From the NCBI GenBank assembly GCA_018820275.1, contig JAHJOO010000053.1, positions 62,001-126,000 on the forward strand: a stretch of 64,000 nucleotides of DNA, in the 5' to 3' direction. Each line of letters begins with the position of its first letter. Position 1 is the stretch's first letter. This document shows positions 1-13,244 of this stretch, in pieces. Under the pieces are notes generated by a model. It had not been told where the DNA came from and ran no database searches. It was given only the letters and a program-made list of their open reading frames with translations. The DNA is from Alphaproteobacteria bacterium. GTDB lineage: Bacteria; Pseudomonadota; Alphaproteobacteria; Caulobacterales; Caulobacteraceae. Position numbers and translations under genes: made by a program.

Positions 1-173
1 GCCAGCATCGGCACGGCCAGCAGAACGCCGATCTCGGCGCCCGACAGCCCGCGGTCCTTCATCCACAGGCCGGCGTAGGGCAGGCTGACCCCGGTGACGC
101 CGAACAGCAACACATAGCCCAGCGAAAGCCGAAGCTTTGCCGTTCCGGCGGCGGGGGCGGGAGACTCGGGCAT
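1..173 (-). CDS. MFS transporter, N-terminal fragment
   Basis: The minus strand reads in from an ATG at 173 and runs off the left edge of the window, giving 57 residues. After a short Pro/Ala-rich cytoplasmic tail comes a hydrophobic helix, then a loop with the residues WMKDRGLSGAEIG, then the start of a second helix. That helix 1, loop 2-3 layout is typical of major facilitator permeases, especially the HcaT/nucleoside-permease-like group. The substrate cannot be told from this piece. It is transcribed away from the peptidase gene at 316, so the 142 bases between them hold both upstream regions. Only the first helices are visible, so the family call is moderate. Confidence 0.6.
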   Translation of the reverse strand, partial: MPESPAPAAGTAKLRLSLGYVLLFGVTGVSLPYAGLWMKDRGLSGAEIGVLLAVPML

Positions 174-315
174 GACCGGCGGTCTAGCCTGCTCCTTGGC
201 CGGCGTCTTCGGGCGATTCCGCATCCGGGCGACGCGGCCCGTTGCGCCTCGCGCCGCAATGCGGTCACATTTCGGTAAGCATCGGTGCGGCACTGGTAGG
301 AAAAATCAGGATTCC

Positions 316-1290
316 ATGGCCTTCCTCTCACCCGACCGTCCCCGCCGCGACCTGCATCCGGAGATCGAGCCCTACGCCTCGGGCTGGATGTCCACCGGCG
401 GGCCTCACGAGGTCTGGTACGAGGAATCCGGCAATCCGCAGGGCCGGCCGGTCGTCGTCCTCCACGGCGGCCCGGGCGGGGCCGTGAACCCCGGCATGCG
501 GCGCTTCTTCGATCCGAAGAAATGGCGGATCGTCATGTTCGACCAGCGCGGCTGCGGCAAGTCCCGGCCCAACGCCTCGCTGGAGGACAACACCACCTGG
601 ACCCTGATCGAGGACATCGAGCGCCTGCGGGAACTGCTGGGCATCGACCGCTGGGCCGTGTTCGGCGGCAGCTGGGGATCGACCTTGGCCATGGCCTACG
701 CCATCACCCATCCGGAACGGGTCCAGTCCCTGCTGCTGCGCGGCATCTTCCTGCTGACCCGGCCCGAGCTGCGCTGGTTCTACCAGGACGGCGCCTCGAA
801 CATCTTCCCCGACGCCTGGGAGCGGTTCGTCGCCCCCATTCCCGAGGACGAACGGCACGACCTCATGGGCGCCTACTACAAGCGGCTGACCGGGCCGGAC
901 AAGGCGGAGCGCGAGCGGTGCGCGGTGGCGTGGTCCAGCTGGGAAGGCGAGACCGTCAGCGTGCAGGGCCCCGACGCCCGCCCCGACAAGTTCGCCGATC
1001 CCGAGTTCGCCGTCGCCTTCGCCCGCATCGAGTGCTGGTACTTCATGAACGGCGGTTTCTTCCCGGAAGAAAACTGGATCCTCCGGAACGTCGCGCGCAT
1101 GCGTCACATCCCTGCCTGGATCGCCCAGGGCCGGTTCGACGTGGTCACGCCGATCTCGGGGGCCTGGGCGCTGCACCGGGCCTGGCCGGAGGCAAAGCTC
1201 GACGTGGTCCCCGACGCCGGCCACGCCTCCACCGAGCCCGGCATCGTCGACAGTCTCGTGCGCGCCACTGACTGGGCCGCGGACCTCTAG
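316..1290 (+). CDS. pip: Prolyl aminopeptidase (proline iminopeptidase)
   Basis: This alpha/beta-hydrolase of 324 residues removes N-terminal proline from peptides in the cytoplasm (family S33). The oxyanion-hole motif HGGPGG lies at residues 50-55. The nucleophile elbow GGSWGS places the catalytic Ser at about 119. The acid is probably Asp275 in GRFDVV, and the base is His303 in GHAS. The DQRGCGKS strand is also characteristic of the family. The frame is open upstream to 172, but those 48 residues look unlike the family. The ATG at 316 followed by a short lead into DLHPEIEPY matches the usual protein length. The next gene begins 6 bases downstream, so the two are probably cotranscribed. Confidence 0.93.
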   Translation: MAFLSPDRPRRDLHPEIEPYASGWMSTGGPHEVWYEESGNPQGRPVVVLHGGPGGAVNPGMRRFFDPKKWRIVMFDQRGCGKSRPNASLEDNTTWTLIEDIERLRELLGIDRWAVFGGSWGSTLAMAYAITHPERVQSLLLRGIFLLTRPELRWFYQDGASNIFPDAWERFVAPIPEDERHDLMGAYYKRLTGPDKAERERCAVAWSSWEGETVSVQGPDARPDKFADPEFAVAFARIECWYFMNGGFFPEENWILRNVARMRHIPAWIAQGRFDVVTPISGAWALHRAWPEAKLDVVPDAGHASTEPGIVDSLVRATDWAADL

Positions 1291-1296
1291 GTCCTC

Positions 1297-1776
1297 ATGG
1301 CGAAGCTGAAGGTCTTCAGCTGGTCCAACGGCTTCCACCGCTTCACCGTGGCGACGACCTCGCGGCCGAAGGCGCTGGCGGCGTGGGGTCTGTCGCAGGA
1401 CATCTTCAAGACCGGTCTCGCCGCCGAGGCGCCCGACTCTCCCGACGCGCCGGCCGCGCTCGCGTCTCCGGGAGAGGTCGTCCAGCGGGGCGAGGCGGTC
1501 GACGTCGGCGAGATCGCGCGCCCGAGCCGCCGCGCGAAGACGAAGTCCCGGGTCAAGCCGCCCGAACCCAGGGGACCCTCCGCCGCCGACCGCGAACGCG
1601 TGGCGACGCTGGAGCGCGATCTCGACGCCCTCGACGCGGGTCACGAGGCCGCCAGGGCGGACATCGAGGCGCGCCGACAGGCGCTGGAGACCGAGGCCGC
1701 GAGCCTTCGCACGACCCATCGCAAGGCCCGGGCGGAGCTGGCAAGGAAGCTGGACGCCGCCCGCGCCCGCCTATGA
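1297..1776 (+). CDS. Conserved hypothetical protein with C-terminal coiled coil
   Basis: The product has 159 residues and no catalytic motif that I recognise. The first 45 residues form a small globular-looking segment (KVFSWSNGFHRF, then SRPKALAAWG). A low-complexity Pro/Ala linker follows. From about residue 95 to the end there is an Ala/Arg/Glu-rich helix with heptad-like spacing, likely a coiled coil. I recall similar short proteins in Caulobacterales, but no function. It starts 6 bases after pip. Its last codons overlap the stop of the convergent gene at 1771-2250 by 6 bases, so there is no room for a separate terminator. Confidence 0.6.
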   Translation: MAKLKVFSWSNGFHRFTVATTSRPKALAAWGLSQDIFKTGLAAEAPDSPDAPAALASPGEVVQRGEAVDVGEIARPSRRAKTKSRVKPPEPRGPSAADRERVATLERDLDALDAGHEAARADIEARRQALETEAASLRTTHRKARAELARKLDAARARL

Positions 1777-2250
1777 CTCCGGGGACGTCGCCGGTCGGGG
1801 GTTGGTCTTCTCGACCAGTTCGGACAGCTGGAAGCCGATCCGCCGGGCCTCCCGCTCGTCGGGCTTCTTCGACACGTTCAGCATGACGTTCAGCGAACTG
1901 TAGTGCTGCACCACGCGGGTCGGCTTGCCGTCCGCGTTCCGCCCCGTGAACAGGATCAGGTCCGGGCTCCAGAAGCCGACCTCGTCGAACTTCATCGTGG
2001 CGTCGCCGGGCAGGCCGACCACGGTCGCGCCCACCTCCTCGTCCTTGTCCAGGCCCTTCTCGAAATCCTCGATCAGCTTGGACAGCCGGACGAAGGCCCA
2101 CTCCGCCGGGCTCTCGCGCATCCTGACCCCGTCGGTCATGGCCTTCAGCCGCTCCGGCGGCGCGCCCGGCAGAACCGGTTCGGGGCACGGCCTGTCGGCG
2201 CAGTCGTCGAACATGTCGGGCGGGGCCACGACGGGCTTGGCGTCGGTCAT
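1771..2250 (-). CDS. Conserved hypothetical protein downstream of rodA
   Basis: The 159-residue product begins at an ATG at 2250, only 2 bases after the rodA stop, so it is the last gene of the mre/mrd operon. A much longer upstream open frame exists but lies antisense in register to rodA and is a shadow. The protein has a Cys/Pro-containing N-terminus and a mixed alpha/beta core (FVRLSKLIEDFEKGLDKDEE, then strands around FWSPDLILFTG and QHYSSLNVMLN). There is no signal peptide or membrane segment, so it is probably cytosolic. The core could bind a ligand, but no function can be assigned. The operon position suggests a possible link to cell-wall elongation, which is inference only. Confidence 0.62.
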   Translation of the reverse strand: MTDAKPVVAPPDMFDDCADRPCPEPVLPGAPPERLKAMTDGVRMRESPAEWAFVRLSKLIEDFEKGLDKDEEVGATVVGLPGDATMKFDEVGFWSPDLILFTGRNADGKPTRVVQHYSSLNVMLNVSKKPDEREARRIGFQLSELVEKTNPRPATSPES

Positions 2251-2252
2251 CC

Positions 2253-3410
2253 TCAGAAAAGCCCGTGGCCCTTGGGCAGTTCCGAATAGCGGTGGACCCG
2301 GGTCGACAGCACCAGGCCGAAGCCGAACATGATCGTCATCATCGACGAGCCGCCGTAGGACAGCAGCGGCATCGGCACGCCCACGACCGGCGCCAGACCC
2401 ATCACCATCGCCCCGTTGATCAGCACGAACAGGGCGAAGAAGGCGACCATACCGCTGGCCGCGATCCGGCCGAAATGACTGTGCGACAGGCTGGCGATGC
2501 GCAACCCGATCAGGATGATGCCGACGTAGCAGAGCAGCAGCGAGAACGAGCCGACGAAGCCGAACTCCTCGGCCACGGTCGAAAAGATGAAGTCCGTCTC
2601 CCGCTCCGGCAGGAACTCCAGCTGGCTCTGGCTGCCCAGGCCGTAGCCGCGTCCCAGGAACCCGCCGGACCCGAGGGCGATCTTGGACTGGATGATGTTG
2701 TAGCCCGTGCCCGACGGATCCTTCGTCGGGTCGAGGAACGTCAGCACCCGGTTGCGCTGGTAGTCGTGCATGCCGAACAGGACGAACAACGGCGTGCCGA
2801 CCGCGGCGATCACCCCGCCGGTGGCGATGATCTTCCAGCTCAGGCCGGCCACGAACATGACCGCCGCGCCGGTCAGGCCGATGATCATGGCCGAGCCGAG
2901 GTCGGGCTGCTTGGCCACCAGCAGGAAGGGCACGCCGATCATGGCGGCGGGCACGATCAGCTTCCAGCTGAACCGCGCCTCCTGTGCCGTCTGGTTGTGG
3001 TACCAGCGCGCCAAGGCCAGCACGAGGCCCAGCTTCATGAACTCGGCGGGCTGGATGCGGATGAAGCCGAGATTCAGCCAGTTCCGCGCGCCGCCCGCCA
3101 CGTAGCCCAGCGGGGTGAAGTCCACCGCCATGACCATCAGCAGCAGCACGGCGTACATCGGATAGGCCGCCCGGAACCACCATTTCGGGTGCACCAGCGC
3201 CAGCACCAGAGCCATGACCAGCACGACCGTGTAGCGGATCAGCTGATCCGCCGCCCACGGCTGCCAGTGGCCGCCCGCGATCGAGTACAGCATGGCCACC
3301 CCCGTGCCGGCCACGACCGACAGCAGGATGACCAGGGTCCAGTCGATCTCGCGCACCTTCACCGACAGCCGATCGCGCTCTCCCGGACGGGTCAGGGCCG
3401 AGGCGGTCAT
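2253..3410 (-). CDS. rodA: Rod-shape SEDS glycosyltransferase RodA
   Basis: RodA polymerises lipid II into glycan strands in the elongasome, with PBP2 as its crosslinking partner. The 385-residue protein has about ten hydrophobic segments. It carries the SEDS hallmarks IQPAEFMKLG, KQPDLGSA, PSGTGYNIIQSKIALGSGG and the ERETDFIFS loop, whose Asp (about residue 273) is the catalytic acidic residue of the family. The C-terminal PLLSYGGSSMM signature is present. Its start codon overlaps the mrdA stop by 4 bases (ATGA), which predicts coupled translation of the two partners. Length and motifs are normal, with no sign of damage. Confidence 0.96.
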   Translation of the reverse strand: MTASALTRPGERDRLSVKVREIDWTLVILLSVVAGTGVAMLYSIAGGHWQPWAADQLIRYTVVLVMALVLALVHPKWWFRAAYPMYAVLLLMVMAVDFTPLGYVAGGARNWLNLGFIRIQPAEFMKLGLVLALARWYHNQTAQEARFSWKLIVPAAMIGVPFLLVAKQPDLGSAMIIGLTGAAVMFVAGLSWKIIATGGVIAAVGTPLFVLFGMHDYQRNRVLTFLDPTKDPSGTGYNIIQSKIALGSGGFLGRGYGLGSQSQLEFLPERETDFIFSTVAEEFGFVGSFSLLLCYVGIILIGLRIASLSHSHFGRIAASGMVAFFALFVLINGAMVMGLAPVVGVPMPLLSYGGSSMMTIMFGFGLVLSTRVHRYSELPKGHGLF

Positions 3411-5395
3411 TGCGGCGGCTCCGCCGTGGGGGCGGCCGGGACCGGGGCGTCCGCGGCCGGATCGGCGGCGCCGAGCGCGTTGGCCTCGTGCGCGCCGGGG
3501 TCTTCGGTTTCGGCGAACCCGGAGCGTTCGATGCGCGCGCGGATTTCCGGGTCCTTGAGCAGGGCCACGCGCATGACCTCGCGCGCGCGGGGTGCCCCGG
3601 CGGTCCCGCCGCCCATGCCGCCGTGCTGCACGATCACCGACACCGCGTAGCGGGGATTGTCGATGGGCGCGTAGGCGATGAACAGGTTGTGGTCCTTCTG
3701 CGACCAGACGTTCGACTTGCGCGAGCCGGAGCCGTAGTTGCGCACCTGCGCCGTGCCGGTCTTGCCCGCCATGCGGACCGCGCCGAGGCCCAGCTGGCTG
3801 TTGCTGAAGCCGGTCCCGCCCACGTCCGTCACCCGGTTCATGCCGTCCCGCAGCACCGCCAGAAGGGCGGGGTCATAGGGCAGGTCCTCGACCCTTCCGA
3901 CCGGGGCCTGCTCCTTGCCGCCGATCGACTTGATCAGGCGCGGCTGCACCGCCTTGCGTCCGTTGGCCAGCCGGGCGGTATAGACCGCCAGCTGGAGCGC
4001 GTTGACGGTCAGCGCGCCCTGACCGATGGCGTAGCTGGGCGTCTCGCCCGGATACCACTTGCCGTCCCCCCGCACCGGATTGCGCCGGCGCCAGGCCGTG
4101 TCGGGGACCAGCCCCGGGTTCTGGTTGCCGACGCCCAGGTCGAAGGTCTGGCCGAAGCCCATGGCGCGCGCGACCTCGGCGATGGGGTCGGGCCCCATCT
4201 CGACCGCCAGGGTCATGAAGTAGACGTTGCAGGAGTTCTTGATCGCATCGCGCATGTCCTGCGAGCCGTGGGTGGCGTGGCAGGCGAAGCGTCGGCCCAG
4301 ATAGAAGCCGCCGTTGCAGAAGATGCGCCGGTCCGGATTCGCGCCGCGGATCAGCGCCGCCAGCCCCGTCACCGGCTTGAAGGTGGAGCCCGGCGCGAAC
4401 ACGCCGTTGATGGCCTTGTCGGTCAGGGGGCGGCGCTCGTAGTCGGCCCAGGCGCGATAGATCGGACTGGGGACGCCGCTGACGAACAGGTTGGGATCGA
4501 ACGACGGGGCCGAAACCATGCACAGCACGTCGCCGCTGCGCACGTCCATCACGACGCAGCTCCCGGACTCCTCGCCGAAGACCTGAAGGGCCTTGTTCTG
4601 GATGTCGGCGTCCAGCGTCAGCACCACTTCCGCGCCCGGGACCGCCGGGCGGGAGTTGGCGTCGTCCTCGCCGACCACGCGCCCCCGCGCGTCGACCTCG
4701 ACGCGATTGCCGCCCGGCTCGCCGCGCAGGGAGTCCTCCAGAGAGCGCTCGATCCCCTGCCGGCCCACGCGGAAGCTGGGATTGAACAGCAGCGGCGGCA
4801 CGTCCTCGCCGCGTTCGCGATAGGCCTCCACGTCCCGGGAGTTCGGCTTGGCGACGTAGCCGACGACGTGGGCGAAGGCGCCGCCGTGCGGATAGAAGCG
4901 CGCCTCGTGCATGTCGGCCATCACGCCGGGCAGTTCATTGGCGTACAGGTTGACCCGCGCGAACTCTTCCCAGCTCAGGTCGCTCTTCACCGGCACCGGG
5001 GTGAAACGCGGCGCGGCGTTGACGTCGCGGATGATGCTCCGGCGCCGCTCCAGCGTGTCCGGCAGCAGACGCCCCAGCAGATCCAGCGTGCCGTCGAGGT
5101 CCTTGGTCTCGTCGCGCACCACCAGCACGCGGAAGCTGGGCCGGTTTCCGGCGATGATCACGCCGTTGCGGTCCTTGATCAGACCGCGGGGAGGAGGGAC
5201 CAGACGGAAGTTGAACTGGTTCTCGGCCGCCAGGGTGGCGAACTCCCGCGCCTGCACCACCTGCAGCTGGCCCAGCCGCAGACCCAGCCCCACGACCCCC
5301 AGCGTCGTCAGTCCGCCGACCACGAGGGTGCGGCGCAGGAACGATCCCTGCCGCTCGTTCGGGTCGCTGAAGAAGATGGACGGTTCGGAGCTCAT
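3407..5395 (-). CDS. mrdA: Penicillin-binding protein 2, elongasome transpeptidase
   Basis: This class B PBP of 662 residues crosslinks peptidoglycan during lateral growth together with RodA. A single N-terminal membrane anchor lies near residues 20-40. The dimerisation (pedestal) region follows, then the transpeptidase domain with the SxxK motif GSTFK (Ser337, Lys340), the SxN motif SCN at about 388 and the KTG motif at about 545. An ATG at 5395 was chosen because it overlaps the mreD stop by 4 bases and gives the usual short cytoplasmic tail; the open frame upstream is a shadow of mreD. The C-terminal tail is Ala/Pro-rich and probably disordered. Confidence 0.95.
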   Translation of the reverse strand: MSSEPSIFFSDPNERQGSFLRRTLVVGGLTTLGVVGLGLRLGQLQVVQAREFATLAAENQFNFRLVPPPRGLIKDRNGVIIAGNRPSFRVLVVRDETKDLDGTLDLLGRLLPDTLERRRSIIRDVNAAPRFTPVPVKSDLSWEEFARVNLYANELPGVMADMHEARFYPHGGAFAHVVGYVAKPNSRDVEAYRERGEDVPPLLFNPSFRVGRQGIERSLEDSLRGEPGGNRVEVDARGRVVGEDDANSRPAVPGAEVVLTLDADIQNKALQVFGEESGSCVVMDVRSGDVLCMVSAPSFDPNLFVSGVPSPIYRAWADYERRPLTDKAINGVFAPGSTFKPVTGLAALIRGANPDRRIFCNGGFYLGRRFACHATHGSQDMRDAIKNSCNVYFMTLAVEMGPDPIAEVARAMGFGQTFDLGVGNQNPGLVPDTAWRRRNPVRGDGKWYPGETPSYAIGQGALTVNALQLAVYTARLANGRKAVQPRLIKSIGGKEQAPVGRVEDLPYDPALLAVLRDGMNRVTDVGGTGFSNSQLGLGAVRMAGKTGTAQVRNYGSGSRKSNVWSQKDHNLFIAYAPIDNPRYAVSVIVQHGGMGGGTAGAPRAREVMRVALLKDPEIRARIERSGFAETEDPGAHEANALGAADPAADAPVPAAPTAEPPQ

Positions 5396-5913
5396 CGGTA
5401 ACGGGAGTCGACGTCGTCGAACCGCTGGATCAGGGCGTTCGACAGGGGGAAAAGAAGCAGGGTGGGGATCACCTGACCCAGCAGGGCCAGCAGGCTGGGC
5501 GGCCGCCCTCCCGTCAGGGTGACGATCAGATACGCCAGAACGAAGGCCGCCCCGCTGGTCAGGCAGAACCAGAAGAACAGCACCTGCGTCTCCTGCCCCG
5601 CGAGGATGGAGCGCGAGATCAGCACCACGCCGTACGGCACGAGCAGCGCAAGGGGCCACAGGCCCAGCGGCTGATAGAGCACCACGTCCAGCAGCAGACC
5701 GAGCAGGAACAGCACCGCCGGGGCGACCAGCGACGGCCGGATCAGAGGCCAGGCGAAGGCCAGCAGCAGCGGCAGGATCGGCTCCGGCAGATGCAGGCCG
5801 AACAGCTCGACCGGCGTGGCCAGGATCAGGGTCCCGGCCGCGGCGGCCAGCGCCGGCCAGCCGATCCATTGCATGGCCCCGCCCGTCCGCACGGTGACCG
5901 CGGCGCGTCTCAC
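5392..5913 (-). CDS. mreD: Rod-shape-determining inner membrane protein MreD
   Basis: MreD is the small polytopic partner of MreC in the elongasome. The 173-residue product is almost wholly hydrophobic with about five membrane segments, and ends in the charged RFDDVDSRYR tail. I chose the GTG at 5913 because it overlaps the mreC stop as GTGA, like the other junctions in this operon. An in-frame ATG at 5874 would give 160 residues beginning just before the first helix and is a real alternative. The assignment rests as much on position (mreC-mreD-mrdA) as on sequence, because MreD proteins are poorly conserved. Confidence 0.86.
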   Translation of the reverse strand: MRRAAVTVRTGGAMQWIGWPALAAAAGTLILATPVELFGLHLPEPILPLLLAFAWPLIRPSLVAPAVLFLLGLLLDVVLYQPLGLWPLALLVPYGVVLISRSILAGQETQVLFFWFCLTSGAAFVLAYLIVTLTGGRPPSLLALLGQVIPTLLLFPLSNALIQRFDDVDSRYR

Positions 5914-6878
5914 TCCGTCGCTCCCGGCGTGGTCGTCGCCGGTTGGGCGGCGGGCAGGGGGGCCGGCTCCGGCGGCCGGGCCGAGGCGTTGGAGTCCAGC
6001 GCGGCCAGCGGCGGGGCGTTCAACGCCTCCGGTTCGACCAACTGGCCGAAATCCTCGAATTTCAGAACGCGGACATAGTCGATGGCGCCGCGGTCGCTGA
6101 ACAGCTTGACCCGCCACGAGCCGTCCACCCCGCGCGCCACCACACCGACCGGCAGTCCGCGCGGCATGCCGCCGCCGTCGCCGGAGCTCAGCACGCGGTC
6201 GCCGACCTTCAGGGCGTCCTCGCCGCGCACGTATTCCAGCCGCGGATTGCCGCTGCCGTCGCCGCTCAGGATGGCCCGGGCGTCGGAGCGGTCGATCAGG
6301 ACCGGGACCTGGCTGGCCGCGTCGGTCAGAAGCACCACGCGCGAGACGTTCGGCGACACCCCGGCGACCCGCCCGACCAGTCCATGCTCGTTGATCACCG
6401 GATTGCCGATCTTCACGCCCCCGCGCGCCCCGACGTCGATCAGCCGGGCGTTGGCGAAGGGGCCGCGGGCATCGGAGATCGAGCGCGCCGACGCCATCGG
6501 CACAGGGGGCTGGGTGCGGATGCCCAACAGGGCCTCGTAGCGTCGGTTGACGTTGCTCAGGGCGATGTTGGCGTCGCGCACCGCCTGCAGCTCGGCGATC
6601 TCCGCCTTCAGCTTGCGGTTCTCGGAGACGGCGAAGAAATAGCCGCCCATCCAGTCGCTGACGTGGCCGACCCAGCGGACCGGATAGGCCAGCACGCCGT
6701 TGACGGGCCCCAGCGTCGCCTCGGCGCCCGCGCGCGCCGGCGCGAGCGGCCCCGCTTCGGCCCGGCGGTCGGCCAGCAGCAGCAGGATCGCCGCCAGCAC
6801 GGCGGCGATCACGGCCACGCCGGCGCCCAGCATCGCCGGCACCTTCAGGTTTTCGAACGGTCCGTCGCGAAACGCCAC
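5910..6878 (-). CDS. mreC: Rod-shape-determining protein MreC
   Basis: MreC is the periplasmic scaffold of the elongasome, with one N-terminal membrane helix (about residues 15-37). A coiled coil follows near residues 80-115 (ENRKLKAEIAELQAVRDAN), then the beta-barrel-rich MreC core containing VINEHGLVGRV and VLIDRSDARA. The start is a GTG at 6878, with a good GGAAGG ribosome site 6 bases ahead of it. The last 40 residues are rich in Pro, Ala and Glu and look disordered. It begins 107 bases after mreB, the only sizeable gap in the operon, so a secondary promoter there is possible. Confidence 0.94.
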   Translation of the reverse strand: MAFRDGPFENLKVPAMLGAGVAVIAAVLAAILLLLADRRAEAGPLAPARAGAEATLGPVNGVLAYPVRWVGHVSDWMGGYFFAVSENRKLKAEIAELQAVRDANIALSNVNRRYEALLGIRTQPPVPMASARSISDARGPFANARLIDVGARGGVKIGNPVINEHGLVGRVAGVSPNVSRVVLLTDAASQVPVLIDRSDARAILSGDGSGNPRLEYVRGEDALKVGDRVLSSGDGGGMPRGLPVGVVARGVDGSWRVKLFSDRGAIDYVRVLKFEDFGQLVEPEALNAPPLAALDSNASARPPEPAPLPAAQPATTTPGATE

Positions 6879-6985
6879 GGCGCGCCTTCCGGAAAAGGGG
6901 TTTGAGAATCGACGGACCGACCCCGCCGATCCGTTCAGCCTATCGCAAAATCCGTGCCGCGTGGGAACCGCCCCGGCGGATCAAA

Positions 6986-8203
<1,218 letters not shown>

Positions 8204-8635
8204 TCACGCTCCGGCTTCTGCGGTCGGCAGGGACTCGGCCATGGGGTACAACCGCTCCTCCTCATCCTCGATCCGGGCGGCCAGCGCGCCCAGCACCGAG
8301 GCGCAGCAGGAGCGAAAGCGCGACGGGTTCTGCAGCATCTCCCCCGGGCCGCTCGCGGCGACGAAGGCCGCCCATGCGCCGGCCAGTCCCCCCATGTCAG
8401 CCACGGCCTCGTCGGCCATCGCCTTCATCCGCGCGTCGCCCTGCCTCTGCACGTGCGGATAGAACTGGGTGTCCTCGCGCGCCAGGTGCCGGCTGATCAG
8501 CAGGTCGAGGCGCAGGATCATGGCCCGGGCCTGGTCCGCGTCGCCGGCGGTGCGGACGTCCTGCGACCAACCGCGCAGCTCCGCCGCCCGCCGCAGGATT
8601 CGCCTGTGTTCCGCCCTGTAGGTCCCGGTGTCCAT
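8204..8635 (-). CDS. Hemerythrin-like cation-binding protein
   Basis: The 143-residue, all-helical protein fits the hemerythrin HHE family, which binds a di-iron or other metal centre and senses or stores oxygen, iron or nitric oxide. Candidate ligands are the His in EHRRIL near residue 10, the RHLAREDTQFYPH segment (two His, Glu) near residue 50 and the EDEEERLYP helix near residue 123. Some canonical ligand positions are not obvious, so metal binding is likely but not certain. There is no signal peptide. It is followed by mreB on the same strand, 183 bases away, and preceded by the glutathione transferase gene, with no overlap. Confidence 0.78.
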   Translation of the reverse strand: MDTGTYRAEHRRILRRAAELRGWSQDVRTAGDADQARAMILRLDLLISRHLAREDTQFYPHVQRQGDARMKAMADEAVADMGGLAGAWAAFVAASGPGEMLQNPSRFRSCCASVLGALAARIEDEEERLYPMAESLPTAEAGA

Positions 8636-8711
8636 CGCGCCGCTCCACCCGGACGCGAAGCTGCTGCCGGAGGTGTCAACTTCGGGTTCAAAACGCTTGC
8701 CGGGCGCAATC

Positions 8712-9332
8712 TCACACCGGAGTCAGGCCCTCGTCGGCGAGCATGCGCTTCACCGCCTCGCGCGACTGCACGAGGTCGAGGTGGGCGTTCAGCTTCGGGA
8801 ACCGCGCGGCGTCCAGCAGTTCCGCCTGCCGCGCCCACCGCTCGAACACCATCAGATAGCCGTCGGCCAGGGTCCAGGTCTCGCCGAACACCCAGGGGCC
8901 GTCGACCAGATGCTGCTCGGCCAGATCCAGCTTGACGCGCGCGGCCTCGACCGCCTCGTCCTTCGCGGCCCCTTCCAGCGGCGGCCGGCTGAACAGCACC
9001 TTGCCCAGGGCCGGGTGTAGCGACGACGCCAGCCAGCCGTTGAAGGCGTTGAACCGGGCGTAGGCGAAGGCGTCGTCGAGCGGCGCGAGGGCCTTCTCCG
9101 GCGTCGTCTGCGCAGCCCAGGCCAGGATGGCGGCGTTCTGGGTGATCACGCCCTGATCCGTCTTCAGCGCGGGCGTCGATCCGGCCGGATTGACCGCCAG
9201 GAACTCCGGCGTCCGCTGGTCCCCCTTCTTCAGGTCGACGACCCGGGTCTCGTGCGGGATGCCGGCTTCCAGCAGGGCCACGTGCGAGGCCATGGCGCAG
9301 GCGCCGGGCGAGATGAACAGGGTCGTGGTCAT
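8712..9332 (-). CDS. Glutathione S-transferase family protein
   Basis: The 206-residue protein has the two-domain GST layout. An N-terminal thioredoxin fold contains LFISPGACAMASH (the beta-class style Ser/Cys active-site stretch near residues 6-14) and the NPAGSTPAL cis-Pro/Ser glutathione-binding segment. A helical C-terminal domain holds LVDGPWVFGETWTLADGYLMV. Together these point to a beta/GstA-like cytosolic transferase that conjugates or reduces electrophiles with glutathione. The ATG at 9332 was chosen because it lies just before the first strand; the open frame upstream is unconserved. Substrate unknown. Confidence 0.9.
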   Translation of the reverse strand: MTTTLFISPGACAMASHVALLEAGIPHETRVVDLKKGDQRTPEFLAVNPAGSTPALKTDQGVITQNAAILAWAAQTTPEKALAPLDDAFAYARFNAFNGWLASSLHPALGKVLFSRPPLEGAAKDEAVEAARVKLDLAEQHLVDGPWVFGETWTLADGYLMVFERWARQAELLDAARFPKLNAHLDLVQSREAVKRMLADEGLTPV

Positions 9333-9399
9333 GGGGCGATCTCCTTCGTGAACGGGAACGCGGTCCAGATGGAACCGCTCCGCCAAAAGCGCAACCACG

Positions 9400-12438
<3,039 letters not shown>

Positions 12439-12473
12439 GGACGCCGCCTTGCCTCATGACGACGCGGCGCACA

Positions 12474-13244
12474 ATGGTGACCCCCCATGAACGGGTCAAG
12501 CGCGTGACGGTCGCACCGGAGGTCGAGGAGAACGGGCTGCTGGGCGGGCGCGTGCGCCTGCTGCAGCCCCGCGACGGCTATCGGGCCGGCATGGACGCGG
12601 CCCTGCTGGCCGCCGCCGTGGCCGCGCAGACGGGCGAGACGGTGCTGGAAGCGGGCTGCGGTGCCGGTGCCGTCCTTTGCCAGGTCGGGGCGAGGCGCGC
12701 GGGCGTCCGCCTGCTGGGCGTGGAGCGCGAGGCCCCGATGGCCGGGCTCGCCGCCCGCAATCTGGCGCGGAACGGGCTGGACGGCGAGGTCCTGACCGCC
12801 GACGTGGCGGCGGGCTTTGGCCCGCTGGATCGGCCCCGCGCCGACTGGGCGGTCAGCAATCCGCCCTTTTTCGACGACGCCTCGGCGCTGCGCGCGCCGG
12901 CGCCCGGCAAGCGCGCGGCCTGGATGGCCGACGACGGGCTTCAGGCCTGGACGGACTTCCTGCTCGCGGGGGTCCGGGATGGCGGCGCGATCGTCATGAT
13001 CCACCGCGCCGATCGGCTGGGCGACCTCCTGTCCCTTCTGGGGACGAAAGCAGGTTCGTTCCGCATCCTGCCCATTCATCCGTATACGGATCGGCCCGCC
13101 AAGCGCGTGCTGGTCAGAGCGCTCCGGCTCGGCAAGGCACCGCTCGTCCTGCTGCCCCCGCTGGTCCTCCACGATGCGGGGGGCGGTCATTCCCGGCTCG
13201 CCGGGGAGATCCTCCGCGGCGACGCCGCCCTCGACCTGGGCTAG
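12474..13244 (+). CDS. TrmN6-like tRNA/N6-adenine methyltransferase
   Basis: The 256-residue SAM-dependent methyltransferase has motif I as EAGCGAGAVLCQVG and the catalytic NPPFF tetrad around Asn129. The NPPF type is used for exocyclic amines. Its closest known relatives are the tRNA1(Val) adenine-37 N6-methyltransferase (TrmN6/YfiC) group, and the GYRAGMDAALLAAAV segment is typical of it. Starts at 12456 (ATG), 12474 (ATG) and 12420 are all open; none has a clear ribosome site. It is divergent from the prenyl synthase gene with at most 35 bases between starts. Its stop lies in a CTAG shared with the convergent phosphodiesterase gene. Confidence 0.8.
   Translation: MVTPHERVKRVTVAPEVEENGLLGGRVRLLQPRDGYRAGMDAALLAAAVAAQTGETVLEAGCGAGAVLCQVGARRAGVRLLGVEREAPMAGLAARNLARNGLDGEVLTADVAAGFGPLDRPRADWAVSNPPFFDDASALRAPAPGKRAAWMADDGLQAWTDFLLAGVRDGGAIVMIHRADRLGDLLSLLGTKAGSFRILPIHPYTDRPAKRVLVRALRLGKAPLVLLPPLVLHDAGGGHSRLAGEILRGDAALDLG

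Noticed and set aside
1771-3258. Long minus-strand open frame that reads through most of rodA in another frame.
   Set aside because: Only its C-terminal 159 residues, from an ATG at 2250, look like a protein; the rest is a Gly/Arg-rich shadow of rodA in the wrong frame.
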